A stretch of DNA of 64,000 nt from Prorocentrum cordatum (taxonomy: Eukaryota > Sar > Dinophyceae > Prorocentrales > Prorocentraceae), in the NCBI GenBank assembly GCA_963575745.1, contig CAUYUJ010020281.1:575027-639026 (forward strand), given 5' to 3'. The translations under genes were made by a program, and so were the position numbers. The notes under the pieces were generated by a model. The model did no database searches. It was not told the DNA's origin and saw only the letters and a program-made list of their open reading frames with translations. Shown piece by piece: positions 43,206 to 54,880 of this stretch (position 1 is its first letter; the number at the start of each line of letters is the position of its first letter).

Positions 43206-43600
43206 CGGATCTCGTCCGTCGCAGAAGTTTCAGCGCGCAAGTGGGCATATACCAAAAGACGATCACACACACGCGCACAAGGGTGCAGATTGGAGCGAAC
43301 TCCGCGCAACATGAGCAAACGTGATGGGCGGCGCGCAGCAGGGGATCTAATGGGCAGAACATAAGAATGATGAGAACGATGAATTGGGGGATGATGAAGG
43401 GGGGAACCAGAGAAATGCTTGCGTGAAGCGAATGGAACGGGTCCTGAAGGAAACGGGTCCTGGACACTGGGGCCTCCCCCTGGGACCAGCGTTCCGTCCC
43501 GAGTAGTCGTTACCCAATTAGGCTTCGCTTGATGGTTTCTTCACTGAAGAAACGCGTGGGTCCGCTTCCTTCCCCAATGCCATCTTCGGGATTGCCCGGG
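43206..43600. other. No gene recognised
   Basis: No domain or repeat recognised. Confidence 0.4.
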
Positions 43601-44060
43601 GTCCACGCAACGCCAAGCAATGGCAAGCAATGGCAAACAATGTCAAGCCAGGCTGAGTAGGGCCAAGCGATGCCAATCAATGTCAAGCAGCGCCAAGCAA
43701 TGCCAAGCCAATTCCAATGCCAAGCAATGCTAAGCAATGCCAAACACTACGAAACAATGCCAAACGGTGCCAAACAACGACGAGCGACGCTAAGCAACGG
43801 CACGCAACGCCGGGCAATGCCACGCAATGCCAAGCAATGCCAAGACATGTCAAGCAATGCCAAGCGATGCCAGGCAACGCCAAGCAATGTCAAATAATGC
43901 CAAGCACTGCCAAGCAATGCCACGCAACGCCATGCAACTGGAAGCAACGCGGAGCAATGTTGAAACATGCCAAGCAATGCCGGGAGACAATCAGAGAATG
44001 TCAAGCGCAGGTCCCAGGCTACGACCCAAACTAACGCCAAGCAATACCAAACGTTGAATC
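43601..44060 (+). repeat. CAAGCAATGC decamer repeat field
   Basis: Degenerate 10-bp repeats of AATGCCAAGC over 450 bp, with occasional ACGCCA variants. Confidence 0.92.
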
Positions 44061-44800
44061 GCTTTGCATGGATCAAGCCTGCTTCGACTGGCTTTGGAGG
44101 AAAGGAGACTCCAAAACGGTCGCGCAGTGATCATTCGACATCCCCTTGGCACGAGAAGCGCCGACGGCGCAAGCACTTTGAAACGTCTCCAGAGCCGCCC
44201 CTCTCCCCTAAGGACCCCTCTCCTTCGATGCGGGGTGACATGCAGTCGAGGTGCTACCAGAAGGAACGCTCAAAGAGGAACGAAGCCCCATTTTGGCGCC
44301 AGTAGCGCCTGGGTGCACGAGGAGGGCTTTATGAACAGCGAACCCAAAGAAGGCCACGCGTTGACCGTAGATCGTGTATCTTGGGAGGGAGCAGCCAGAG
44401 CTGGCGACTGTCGCCACTGGGAAAACGCCACACGCTGAGAGGTCGGCTCCACGCCCGACTGACCCTGGGCAAGATTGCCCCTTGGCGCGCGGCTTGCCGT
44501 CCGCTGCGTGCGATGCGAAGCCTCTCAGGAAACACGCACCAAGAGGCCACTTCGGCGAGGGGTCACCCGGTCTTCGGGTCATGCCTCGGGTCTCTGGCGG
44601 CCGCTCGGGATGGTTCGGGCCCTCTTGGCGAGGCGCAGCTGCTGGAACGCATGCCGAGGCAGCAAGCAACGTCCAACAAGAACCGACGAAAACGCTCGGA
44701 AACCTTGGGCCTCGAAGACGCCGGTGTCGGGCAAGAACGGGGCAGGAGAAACCTCGGGAGCCGACGAAGCAAAGAACGACGACAAACCAGTGAAGGACCA
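44061..44800. other. No gene recognised
   Basis: Overlapping open frames of 110-190 codons on both strands have no domain. It is the only non-repetitive sequence just upstream of the helicase exons and could hold unrecognised exons. Confidence 0.35.
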
Positions 44801-45055
44801 CTCACAATGATAATGATGATGATGATGGTGGTGCTGATGATGGTGATGATGATGATCATGATGACAAGGATGATGATGATGATGATGATGATGAGGATGA
44901 TGATGCTAATGCTGATGCTGATGATGATGATGATGCCGACGACGACGGTGACGATGACGATGACGATGTTGATGACGATGATGGCTATGACGATGATGAT
45001 GACGATGATGATGGTGATGATACTGATGATGACGAAAACGATGATGATGATGGGG
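44801..45055 (+). repeat. GAT triplet tract
   Basis: ATGATGATG/GACGATGAC repeats. Confidence 0.93.
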
Positions 45056-45208
45056 GCTCCGCCGTGGGCTTCGTGGGCCCGCCCCGGGCGCGGCGGGCCT
45101 TGCGCTGGATCTCCCCGGAGCAGTCCTCCGCACCAGCGCCGCCGGCCACCCCCTAAACGCCCCTGCCTCCCCCTCGGTGGTCAGTAGGGGGAACTGCGGT
45201 GGAGGCGT

Positions 45209-45209
<1 letters not shown>

Positions 45210-45265
<56 letters not shown>
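45210..45265 (+). repeat. T56 homopolymer
   Basis: 56 consecutive T at the left edge of duplicated unit 1. Unit 2 has only a 10-T run at the equivalent place (47580-47589). Confidence 0.9.
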
Positions 45266-45395
45266 CCCCCCCCCAACCATCCTGTGGTGTTGGGTCCTCG
45301 TTTTGAAGAGACGGTGCCCCGCGTTCTCCCTCCTTCCTTTCTCCCGCTGCCTCCTCCCCCCTCCCATCATCATCATCATCATCAGCATCATCATC

Positions 45396-46300
45396 AACAC
45401 CCATTTCGGCACACCCCTCACACGTTTCGTGGCTCCATAGGGAGCTCCACCGAAGGCCCCAGTGCCCGCGGCCGCATGCGTCCCCCACACCCATGTCGGC
45501 ACACCCCTCACACGCTTCGTGGCTCCATAGGGAGCTCCACCGAAGGCCCCAGTGCCCGCGGCCGCATGCGTCCCCCACACCCATTTCGGCACACCCCTCA
45601 CACGTTTCGTGGCTCCATAGGGAGCTCCACCGAAGGCCCCAGTGCCCGCGGCCGCATGCGTCCCCCACACCCATTTCGGCACACCCCTCACACGTTTCGT
45701 GGCTCCATAGGGAGCTCCACCGAAGGCCCCAGTGCCCGCGGCCGCATGCGTCCCCCACACCCATTTCGGCACACCCCTCACACGTTTCGTGGCTCCATAG
45801 GGAGCTCCACCGAAGGCCCCAGTGCCCGCGGCCGCATGCGTCCCCCACACCCATTTCGGCACACCCCTCACACGTTTCGTGGCTCCATAGGGAGCTCCAC
45901 CGAAGGCCCCAGTGCCCGCGGCCGCATGCGTCCCCCACACCCATTTCGGCACACCCCTCACACGTTTCGTGGCTCCATAGGGAGCTCCACCGAAGGCCCC
46001 AGTGCCCGCGGCCGCATGCGTCCCCCACACCCATTTCGGCACACCCCTCACACGTTTCGTGGCTCCATAGGGAGCTCCACCGAAGGCCCCAGTGCCCGCG
46101 GCCGCATGCGTCCCCCACACCCATTTCGGCACACCCCTCACACGTTTCGTGGCTCCATAGGGAGCTCCACCGAAGGCCCCAGTGCCCGCGGCCGCATGCG
46201 TCCCCCACACCCATTTCGGCACACCCCTCACACGTTTCGTGGCTCCATAGGGAGCTCCACCGAAGGCCTCAGTGCCGCCGCCCGCATGCGTCACCCCCAC
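45396..46300 (+). repeat. 90-bp satellite array 1, 10 units
   Basis: Head-to-tail 90-bp units starting ACCCATTTCGGCACACCCCT. Units are almost identical; unit 2 has CCATGTCGG and CGCTTCG variants and the last unit is diverged. TTCGTGGCTCC can pair with GGAGCTCCACCGAA inside each unit. Because 90 is divisible by three, four frames are open across the array. Confidence 0.96.
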
Positions 46301-46337
46301 CCATTTCGGCACACCCCCCGCATTTCTCGCACGGCAG

Positions 46338-46803
46338 GGTCATCACCACGGTGGCGTGCCAGGGGCGCACCATGCGCGAAGGCGACGGGGCGGGGGAACG
46401 GCGCTCCGGGGGCGGCCAGACCTCCAGGGCGCGAGCAGTCCGCGGCCAGACCATCTCTCGGTCCTGTGGACTCTCGCCCTGGGCCGTCGGCTGCCCGGCG
46501 CGCTGCTCCCTCGGTCGACGTCGCCCAGGCGTGATCATGGATTGCGGCCGCCACGAGGTAGGGAACGGCAAGAAGGAGGACGACGACTGGTGGCTGGAGC
46601 TCTACGTGCTGCTCTCGCGCGCCACGCGCCACGAGGACCTCCTGCTCATGCGGGCGCCGCGCATCGAGTTCTTCCTGGCAGGGCCGCCGCAGGGCTTGCG
46701 GAAGCAGCTGGAGCAGTTTGCGGCGCGCACGAAGCGGCGCAGGAGGGAAGCGACGGCCCTCGCCAGGGAGCTCGGCTTCACCGAGTTCATCCGCGAGGCC
46801 TGA
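46338..46803 (+). CDS. Superfamily 1 helicase, C-terminal exons, copy 1
   Basis: Exon 46338-46381 follows a CGGCAG acceptor and encodes VITTVACQGRTMRE, fitting helicase motif V. Exon 46529-46803 encodes VIMDCGRHEVG, then DDDWWLELYVLLSRATRHED and LLLMRAP, fitting motif VI of Pif1/RecD-like helicases, and ends at TGA 46801-46803. The intron (46382-46528, 147 bp) begins GCGACG and ends GCCCAG; AGGCG is repeated at both borders, as in dinoflagellate introns. Splicing joins REG-VIM in frame. The N-terminal motor domain is not visible nearby, so the gene is partial here or its other exons lie outside. Confidence in the helicase family is good; the subfamily is uncertain. Confidence 0.7.
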
Positions 46804-47466
46804 CCTGAGGAGCGTCTCCCCCGAGCCGCGCCTTCTCTCGACTGCCCGACTAATTGTTTGGCCTCGCGCCGCGGACGACCCGCGCGCGTCGCTGGGACCC
46901 TCTCGGGGCGACCAGCGCGCGTCGCGGGAACTCCGTGCTGCGGGGGGCCCGGCGCCTCGTTCGCCCGTCGTCGCTCTGCCCAGCGGTCAGAGACTTGCCC
47001 GCTATCAGCCAGCCAGTTAGCTAGTCAGCTCTCTCTGCTTCGCGCAGCGGACGACCCGCGCGCGTCGCTGGGACCCCGCCCGGGGCGACCAGCGCGCGTC
47101 GCGGGGACTCCGCGCTGCGCTGCGCCCGCAGCCTTGGATTTTGGAGTGCGCGGGCAAAGAGGAAGGAAAAGAAGAGCCGAAAGCGGGCGCGATCCTCGCA
47201 AGAGGCGTGCCGACATGGGCGTCGCGACGTGCGGACGCTGCCGTCGGGGTTCCCGCGGAAGCTGCCTGCGGCGGCCACGACCAGTGTCACGTGTGTTCGG
47301 ACAGGCATGCTCGACACTTACACTAGGCGGTTCCATGATCGCATTCATGCAAATATATTCACTCGCGCGCAGACCCATTCATACTCAGATTCCCTCGCGC
47401 TCTGACTCACCCGCGTTCTTTCTCTCGTAATCAGATCTATCGTATTCCTTTGCGTTGTGTACCCCG
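46804..47466 (+). other. 3' flank of helicase copy 1
   Basis: An internal duplication of about 80 bp (46866-46945 and 47043-47122, sharing GACGACCCGCGCGCGTCGCT). No other gene recognised. Confidence 0.55.
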
Positions 47467-47521
47467 CCACATTTCGGCACACCCCTCATGCGGTTCGTGG
47501 CCCCAAAGGGGGCGCCACCGA
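47467..47521 (+). repeat. Stray diverged 90-bp-type unit
   Basis: CATTTCGGCACACCCCTCA followed by TGCGGTTCGTGGCCCC matches the array unit outside the array; the same stray unit occurs at 50042-50096. Confidence 0.75.
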
Positions 47522-47703
47522 AGAAGATGCTTACAATTGCGATACTCACAACTGCATATGGTTGGGTCCTTCGCCAGGATTTTTTTTTTGTTCCCAACCA
47601 TCCTGTGGTGCTGGGTCCTCGTTTTGAAGAGACGGTGCCCCGCGTTTTCCCTCCTTCCTTCCTCCCGCTGCCTCCTCCCCCCTCCCATCATCATCATCAT
47701 CAT

Positions 47704-48862
47704 CAACACCCATTTCGGCACACCCCTCACACGTTTCGTGGCTCCATAGGGAGCTCCACCGAAGGCCCCAGTGCCCGCGGCCGCATGCGTCCCCCACACC
47801 CATTTCGGCACACCCCTCACACGTTTCGTGGCTCCATAGGGAGCTCCACCGAAGGCCCCAGTGCCCGCGGCCGCATGCGTCCCCCACACCCATTTCGGCA
47901 CACCCCTCACACGTTTCGTGGCTCCATAGGGAGCTCCACCGAAGGCCCCAGTGCCCGCGGCCGCATGCGTCCCCCACACCCATTTCGGCACACCCCTCAC
48001 ACGTTTCGTGGCTCCATAGGGAGCTCCACCGAAGGCCCCAGTGCCCGCGGCCGCATGCGTCCCCCACACCCATTTCGGCACACCCCTCACACGTTTCGTG
48101 GCTCCATAGGGAGCTCCACCGAAGGCCCCAGTGCCCGCGGCCGCATGCGTCCCCCACACCCATTTCGGCACACCCCTCACACGTTTCGTGGCTCCATAGG
48201 GAGCTCCACCGAAGGCCCCAGTGCCCGCGGCCGCATGCGTCCCCCACACCCATTTCGGCACACCCCTCACACGTTTCGTGGCTCCATAGGGAGCTCCACC
48301 GAAGGCCCCAGTGCCCGCGGCCGCATGCGTCCCCCACACCCATTTCGGCACACCCCTCACACGTTTCGTGGCTCCATAGGGAGCTCCACCGAAGGCCCCA
48401 GTGCCCGCGGCCGCATGCGTCCCCCACACCCATTTCGGCACACCCCTCACACGTTTCGTGGCTCCATAGGGAGCTCCACCGAAGGCCCCAGTGCCCGCGG
48501 CCGCATGCGTCCCCCACACCCATTTCGGCACACCCCTCACACGTTTCGTGGCTCCATAGGGAGCTCCACCGAAGGCCCCAGTGCCCGCGGCCGCATGCGT
48601 CCCCCACACCCATTTCGGCACACCCCTCACACGTTTCGTGGCTCCATAGGGAGCTCCACCGAAGGCCCCAGTGCCCGCGGCCGCATGCGTCCCCCACACC
48701 CATTTCGGCACACCCCTCACACGTTTCGTGGCTCCATAGGGAGCTCCACCGAAGGCCCCAGTGCCCGCGGCCGCATGCGTCCCCCACACCCATTTCGGCA
48801 CACCCCTCACACGTTTCGTGGCTCCATAGGGAGCTCCACCGAAGGCCCCAGTGCCCGCCGCC
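47704..48862 (+). repeat. 90-bp satellite array 2, about 13 units
   Basis: Same unit as array 1 and nearly invariant from first to last; only the final unit is diverged (GTGCCCGCCGCCCGCATGCG). Confidence 0.96.
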
Positions 48863-48909
48863 CGCATGCGTCACCCCCACCCACACCCCCCGCATTTCTC
48901 GCACGGCAG

Positions 48910-49375
48910 GGTCATCACCACGGTGGCGTGCCAGGGACGCACCGTGCGCGAAGGCGACGGGGCGGGGGAACGGCGCTCCGGGGGCGGTCAGACCTCCGGG
49001 GCGCGAGCAGTCCGCGGCCAGACCATCTCTCGGTCCTGTGGACTCTCGCCCTGGGCCGTCGGCTGCCCGGCGCGCTGCTCCCTCGGTCGACGTCGCCCAG
49101 GCGTGATCCTGGATTGCGGCCGCCACGAGGTAGGGAACGGCAAGAAGGAGGACGACGACTGGTGGCTGGAGCTCTACGTGCTGCTCTCGCGCGCCACGCG
49201 CCACGAGGACCTCCTGCTCATGCGGGCGCCGCGCATCGAGTTCTTCCTGGCAGGGCCGCCGCAGGGCTTGCGGAAGCAGCTGGAGCAGTTTGCGGCGCGC
49301 ACGAAGCGGTGCAGGAGGGAAGCGACGGCCCTCGCCAGGGAGCTCGGCTTCACCGAGTTCATCCGCGAGGCCTGA
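48910..49375 (+). CDS. Superfamily 1 helicase, C-terminal exons, copy 2
   Basis: Exon 48910-48953, a 147-bp GC-AG intron (48954-49100) and exon 49101-49375 mirror copy 1. Differences at protein level include Met to Val in motif V (GRTVRE), Met to Leu (VILDCGRHEVG) and Arg to Cys late in the protein. The frame, splice sites and TGA 49373-49375 are intact. The Met-to-Leu change shows that the ATG at 46534 of copy 1 is not a required start. As in copy 1, the motor domain upstream is absent. Confidence 0.68.
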
Positions 49376-50163
49376 CCTGAGGAGCGTCTCCCCCGAGCCG
49401 CGCCTTCTCTCGACTGCCCGACTAATTGTTTGGCCTCGCGCCGCGGACGACCCGCGCGCGTCGCTGGGACCCTCTCGGGGCGACCAGCGCGCGTCGCGGG
49501 AACTCCGTGCTGCGGGGGGCCCGGCGCCTCGTTCGCCCGTCGTCGCTCTGCCCAGCGGTCAGAGACTGGCCCGCTATCAGCCAGCCAGTTAGCTAGTCAG
49601 CTCTCTCTGCTTCGCGCAGCGGACGATCCGCGCGCGTCGCTGGGACCCCGCCCGGGGCGACCAGCGCGCGTCGCGGGGACTCCGCGCTGCGCTGCGCCCG
49701 CAGCCTTGGATTTTGGAGTGCGCGGGCAAAGAGGAAGGAAAAGAAGAGCCGAAAGCGGGCGCGATCCTCGCAAGAGGCGTGCCGACATGGGCGTCGCGAC
49801 GTGCGGACGCTGCCGTCGGGGTTCCCGCGGAAGCTGCCTGCGGCGGCCACGCCCAGTGTCACGTGTGTTCGGACAGGCATGCTCGACACTTACACTGGGC
49901 GGTTCCATGATCGCATTCATGCAAATATATTCACTCGCGCGCAGACCCATTCATACTCAGATTCCCTCGCGCTCTGACTCACCCGCGTTCTTTCTCTCGT
50001 GATCAGATCAATCGTATTCCTTTGCGTTGTGTACCCCGCCACATTTCGGCACACCCCTCATGCGGTTCGTGGCCCCATAGGGAGCGCCACCGAAGAATAT
50101 GCTTACAATTGCGATACTCACAACTGCATATGGTTGGGTCCTTCGCCAGGATTTTTTTTTTGT
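49376..50163 (+). other. 3' flank of helicase copy 2
   Basis: Near-identical to 46804-47592, including the internal 80-bp duplication and the stray 90-bp unit. Confidence 0.6.
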
Positions 50164-51090
50164 TTCTCTTCGAGGGCCGAACCCGTGCGAGCAACGAGCT
50201 CCAAACGCAGCGCCGACTCAACAGCGCAGGCACGCGCCCGCGGCGCACCCCCAGGACCACCCCAGGGGAGCGCGAGCAGCACCGCGCGCCACACCGCCCC
50301 ACGGGGCCGTCGCCGTCGTTTTCGTCGTCGCTGCCGCTGTGCTCCGGCTGCCTTTCTTGCTTCTGTCTGCTCTGCCTTTCTTCTCTCCCTCTCTCGCGTC
50401 CCCTCTGTTTTTTCTTTTCTGTCCTTCTCTGCTGCTTTCCCCTTCTGTTCTTCCCCTTCTCTATCTTTTCCCTCCTGTTTTTTCCCTTTCTGTTTCTTAT
50501 CTGGTTGCCGAGGTCCACGGAGCAACGCGGCCCTACCTACGCACTCAGTCACTCCGCGCAGCCCGCGCCCGCGCTGGCCGCCCGAGCAGGTCGCGGAGCA
50601 CCCGGATCGGGAGGTCGCAGCGGAGAAGGAATCCAGGGCCTGGAAGCAGATGGAACTGCGATCGTGCACTGGCCATGGATATCACCGCCGCCCTCATCAG
50701 AGAAGGAACCCTCCAGGGTCTGCAGCCTCCTGGGCACATTCCTTGACGATCGCCCCCACCGTGTACTTGCTGCAATCCAGCAATATTCTGCGATTTTGGC
50801 CTTGGGCCTGTTTTCGAGCCCCCAGGTCGTCAGAGCTGGATCCGAATCGAACAACTTGCCTCGAGGAAGGGCCGGTCGTAACTCATGAGACACTCCCATG
50901 CCATCTTGCTGGCCCTTGCTAACCGACGCTAAGTCGATGGTGACCGACACTATAACCCCCCGTTTAAAAAAGTCCGGACCGCAGAGGTCGCGGAAACTCA
51001 GCGTGGACGGGCCCTGTTAGGCCGCGGGGCCCCGGTAAAATGTTCCAGAGACTGCCATCGCGGAATTCCAGTCCCTGCCTCATCCCCTTT
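50164..51090. other. No gene recognised
   Basis: A plus-strand frame around 50640-50888 includes VCSLLGTFLDDRPHRVLAAI, and a minus-strand frame from 50950 begins MSVTIDLASVSKGQQDG. Neither has a recognisable domain and they overlap, so at most one is real. Confidence 0.3.
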
Positions 51091-51265
51091 TATATTATAA
51101 TCGCCAAGTGGGGCGACGACTGGACATTCGCATTCCGCTTAATACTCCCCCCACAAAAATTATGGTCGCATCCCAGACGACCGGAAATTTTCAGAGGCGA
51201 CCGGGAATTGCGATTCCGCTCAAGACTTCCTCACACAAAAAACTCTGGTCCGATTGATGTTGGCT
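51091..51265 (+). repeat. Two-copy tandem repeat
   Basis: Two blocks about 85 bp apart share ATTCCGCTNAANACT, CACAAAAA and TGGTC words. Confidence 0.6.
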
Positions 51266-52434
51266 GGGAATCGAGTGGTGGCTTGGAAGATCTTATGCAA
51301 AGCTGTCTGCTTCCTTTGGTGCCCGCGATTCCAAACAGAACTTTCTCTGTCAGTGCTCCGTGGTCTGCTGTGCCGTGCCAGTGTTCGGCGCGCTGCCCGC
51401 TTTACGGAGTCATCTCGGAGGCCATGTCCAAAATCGGGAGCCCAAACCCATCGAGGGTCCACGATCCAAAATCGATCAAAGAACGACGATGCAAGAGGCC
51501 CTGGGGCGATTCGGACTTTTTAATCCAGCAGGTGGTAATCGACGCTAGTTCGACGCTAATCGACGCTAAATCTGTGCTTAGTTATCGATTATCAGGGGCT
51601 AGCCCACGCTGGTGTACCCAGCGAGGACATACAAGACCCCCATGATCTGCTACCGAACTCCCCCCTCCCGGCGACGGCGGCGGCGGCGTCGTCGGCGGCT
51701 TCGGCGGCGTCGGCGCGGACGTCGTCGGCGTGGGCTTCGTCGTGAAAAGGTCGGAAACTCTTGCGTAGCGTGTCGCGGGGGCGGCCCCGGCGACACGCCA
51801 TGCCTTGCGAGCGGATAGCGTGTCGCTCCGCTGAGCGGGGCGCGAGGCTGGGCAGAACTCGTGACAGTGGTCTCTCCGGGACTGGGACGGGGTTACCCTG
51901 TCGCTCCAGAGCGTGGTGGGCCAGAACCGGCGGCGCGCCACGCTAAGCCAGCAGCATCTGTACACCGCCGCCGGGTCTGGCCAGGGCCCTCCTGGGCCCT
52001 TGCATCGAGTGTACGCCTCTTGGCCGATTCCGGGAGGGCGTGTACACCATCGAGGAGCCCAGCATGGCCCACATCAGGCACGGTGGTGTGCAGATGCCGC
52101 CTTCGGATGGCTCGTGCATCGGAGAAGCGTCGCGCTCTTGCATTCACGGACATCTCTGCCGATTCCAAGGCACGGATGGCCCCGACACCGGCACCTGCGA
52201 TGAGAACCTCTCCAGGAGCCAGAGGCTCAGCCCAAAAGGAGAGCACCGAGGGAAAAAGGCCCCAGGAGACCCCTCGGAGGAAGGCAAGCTGAGAAAACGG
52301 CGGCTGTCCCGCCCGGCCCAGATCCGCTCAGAAGCAGGTCCCCCAGGTCCAGTCGTGGCGAGGAGAAGCCTCCATCAGGAGGCCCAACCAGAACAGACCA
52401 AGTCAGGGAGACCCACCGTTGCCTTGACAATGAC
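51266..52434. other. No gene recognised
   Basis: A minus-strand frame near 52200-52246 contains APGEVLIAGAGVGAIRALE, which resembles a nucleotide-binding loop, but nothing downstream supports a flavoprotein. GCGGCGGCGTCGTCGGCGGC low complexity at 51675-51725. Confidence 0.3.
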
Positions 52435-53105
52435 AACAAGGACGACGAGGATGATGATGGTGGTGATGATGACGACGATGTTGCGGAACGCATCCTCCTC
52501 CCCCTCCTCTTCCTCCTCCTCCTCCTCCTCCTCATCATCATCATCATCATCATTATAATCATCATCGTCATCATCATCAGCATAATCACCATTAACATCA
52601 TCATCATCACTAACATCAATATCATCGTCGTCACCACCACCATCATCCTTTCCAACATACACATCATCATCGTCATCATCATGATCAACATGATGATCAC
52701 CATCATGATCATCAACATCATCATCATGATCATCATTGCCGTCATCATCGCCATCGCAATCGCCGTCATGATCATCATCACCAACCTCGTCACCATCACC
52801 ATCGTCACCGTCAGAGCCGTTCAGCATCATCATCATCTCATCGCCATCATCGGCATCGTCATCGTCATCTTCATCGACATCATCATCACTAGCATCACCA
52901 TCATCAGCATCAGAAGAACAATCATCATATCACTCAACATAAGTATAATTAGCAACAACATAACAGAAAGCAAGGGAAAACAAGTATTCTAATCATTGTC
53001 ACGACCATCACCATCACCATCACCATCAGCATCTTCATCATCATCACCATCACCATGACCATGACCATCATCATCATCACCACCACCATCATCATGATCA
53101 TCATG

Positions 53106-53161
<56 letters not shown>

Positions 53162-53240
53162 TATCACGATCAGAGTCTGCATCTTCAAATTCATCGGCAT
53201 CGTCATACTCATCGTCGTCGTCGTCAACATCACTCTTTTT
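52435..53240 (+). repeat. ATC/TCA triplet tract
   Basis: CATCATCATC repeats with CACCAT and GATCAT interruptions. Confidence 0.93.
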
Positions 53241-53787
53241 TTTTCAAGAGGCCACCGAGAGGAATCCCAATATTCTCTTTCATGTATCCAAGGGGCATAC
53301 GGCCAACAGCCCCGGCACAGCTGCGGGACCTATGTCCTTATACCAATATCGATCTATCACTGCACGTGTGTATACACGATTGCCAGCTGTGTGGCGCAAT
53401 CCTTGTGAGGCCAGCTGCGCGGTGGAAACACCATGTGGCAGGAGCCATGTTCTGCAAGCTACATGCTGCAAGCTCTGTTGTGCAGGCGATGTGGCGCAGG
53501 AGACGCGGTGCAAGCGGCCTGGGTGTCCAGCCAACGCCCGAGAACAGCCACGCGACGCCCACAGGGCGGCCACACGGCGGCCACCGGGCGGAACTCGGGA
53601 TGTGCCGGCCAGCGCGCGGGGAGCGGCCACGAGACGCCCACACGGGCGACGACGCGGCGAAGAAGCCCGGAAGCGCCAAGCAGCGCAAGAGGCCGCCACC
53701 AGGCGCCTACGGGCAGCGACCGCGCGAAAAGCCTGGAGCAGCAGGCAATCGATAACTCTTTGCCTGGGGACAGCGGCCATGACTAGG
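53241..53787. other. No gene recognised; degenerate GC-rich tandem
   Basis: GCCACGCGACGCCCACAGGG and GCCACGAGACGCCCACACGG lie about 85 bp apart. The long frames here are Arg/Ala-rich without domains. Confidence 0.4.
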
Positions 53788-53932
53788 CGAGCGCGTTCCA
53801 CTACTCTTATTTTGCACTACTCGCAAGTGGCCTGGATCCGCCGCGGGGGATCTACGATTCATCACGTCGAGGCGACCATGTGCGTTCCGGACGTTTGCGA
53901 GTGGGCGCTTCGCGAGTAGTGGAACGCGCTCG
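53788..53932 (+). mobile_element. Inverted-repeat element with perfect 19-bp ends
   Basis: CGAGCGCGTTCCACTACTC (53788-53806) is the exact reverse complement of 53914-53932. Inner GCAAGTGGCC and GCGAGTGGGCGCTTCGC extend the foldback. Relatives: 56897-57045 and 27398-27535. Non-coding. Confidence 0.8.
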
Positions 53933-54880
53933 GTGAATTACTCTGGGTGGGCAATGTGGTGCGATGGGGGGGCCACTGTAAGGAGGGGGGCGGCCGGGGG
54001 GCTGTGTTGGCGCCGCCCGCGCAAGACTGGATGCTGGTCATCGACGACGACCACAGCCACGACGACGACGACTAAAGACGACGAGGACGACGACAACGTC
54101 GCCTGGACGCCTCCCGAGGCTGTCTGACGTCTCACTGGAAGCCCCAGAGGCTGCCAGCGGTCTCTCCAGAGGCCTTCGCCTGTCCAGGACAGCACCGCAA
54201 CATCACCGCAGCGGTGCGCAGCGGTGCGGCGGACCAGTATCATGACAGCCTGCGAGCGAAACGGCGCGCCAGTAGCACCGCAATGAACCTGCGAACACAA
54301 CGTTCCTGTCAGTACCGCAGTGGGTGCATGCCTCGCCAAAGGCTTGAGTCACCACTATGCTAAGGCTGGAGCGCGGGGGCACAAGCGGGGTGGCCATCAG
54401 GCCTGCAGCCACACGGTTAAATCCAGCAATTCTGCCACAGAGCAACGATGCAAGACCCATGGCTCGTCCACGTCGGAACGATTGCTACGGCCTCAGGCCA
54501 AGCAATTCCGAGATCTGAGACTACAATGCTGGCTGGGAGCATGGCAGCCTTGATAAACCATGGCGAACGTCATCCAACCGCCCTCGTCGCAGATGGGCGC
54601 CAAAGCCGCGAAACACGGACTCAAACTACGGAGCACCACAGCGTAGCAATGCCGCGCTCGCTTGCAGGCGTCACAACATGCCTGTGATCACCGACAACAT
54701 GCCTGTAAACTCCAAAACGCCACGAGGGCTGGCGCCCTAATGGCACGGCCACCAGAATATGCCTGTAGGCGCAAGCCACAAAGACAACACAAATAAGCCC
54801 AGAGCCAATGATTCAGGACCGAAGTGGAAAACCTGAGTGCAAGCACGTGAAACTATATGCATGCAGCAGCTGCACATCGA
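53933..54880. other. No gene recognised
   Basis: Ordinary sequence with a GACGACGAC patch at 54040-54100. ATGCCTGTA words recur three times at 54678-54770. No domain recognised. Confidence 0.4.

Larger units (their letters stand above)
45272..47592 (+). repeat. Duplicated unit 1 (satellite array plus helicase 3' exons)
   Basis: A 2.32-kb block from CCCAACCATCCTGTGGTG to GGATTTTTTTTTTGTT. It is repeated head to tail by 47593-50163. The order is CT-rich lead, ATC tract, 90-bp array, two helicase exons, GC-rich flank with an internal duplication, and a stray diverged 90-bp unit. Confidence 0.93.
47593..50163 (+). repeat. Duplicated unit 2
   Basis: Tandem copy of 45272-47592. It is longer because its 90-bp array has three more units. 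Differences elsewhere are scattered single bases. Confidence 0.93.

Noticed and set aside
45396-48862. CRISPR-like array
   Set aside because: The whole 90-bp unit repeats without variable spacers, and the context is eukaryotic.
44906-48867. Repetitive 30-residue repeat proteins on both strands
   Set aside because: The 90-bp unit is divisible by three and stop-free in four frames. No start, splice or domain evidence favours any one of them.
51893-52246. Flavoprotein nucleotide-binding motif VLIAGAGVGA on the minus strand
   Set aside because: The residues after the loop do not continue a Rossmann fold, and no other motif of the family is present.
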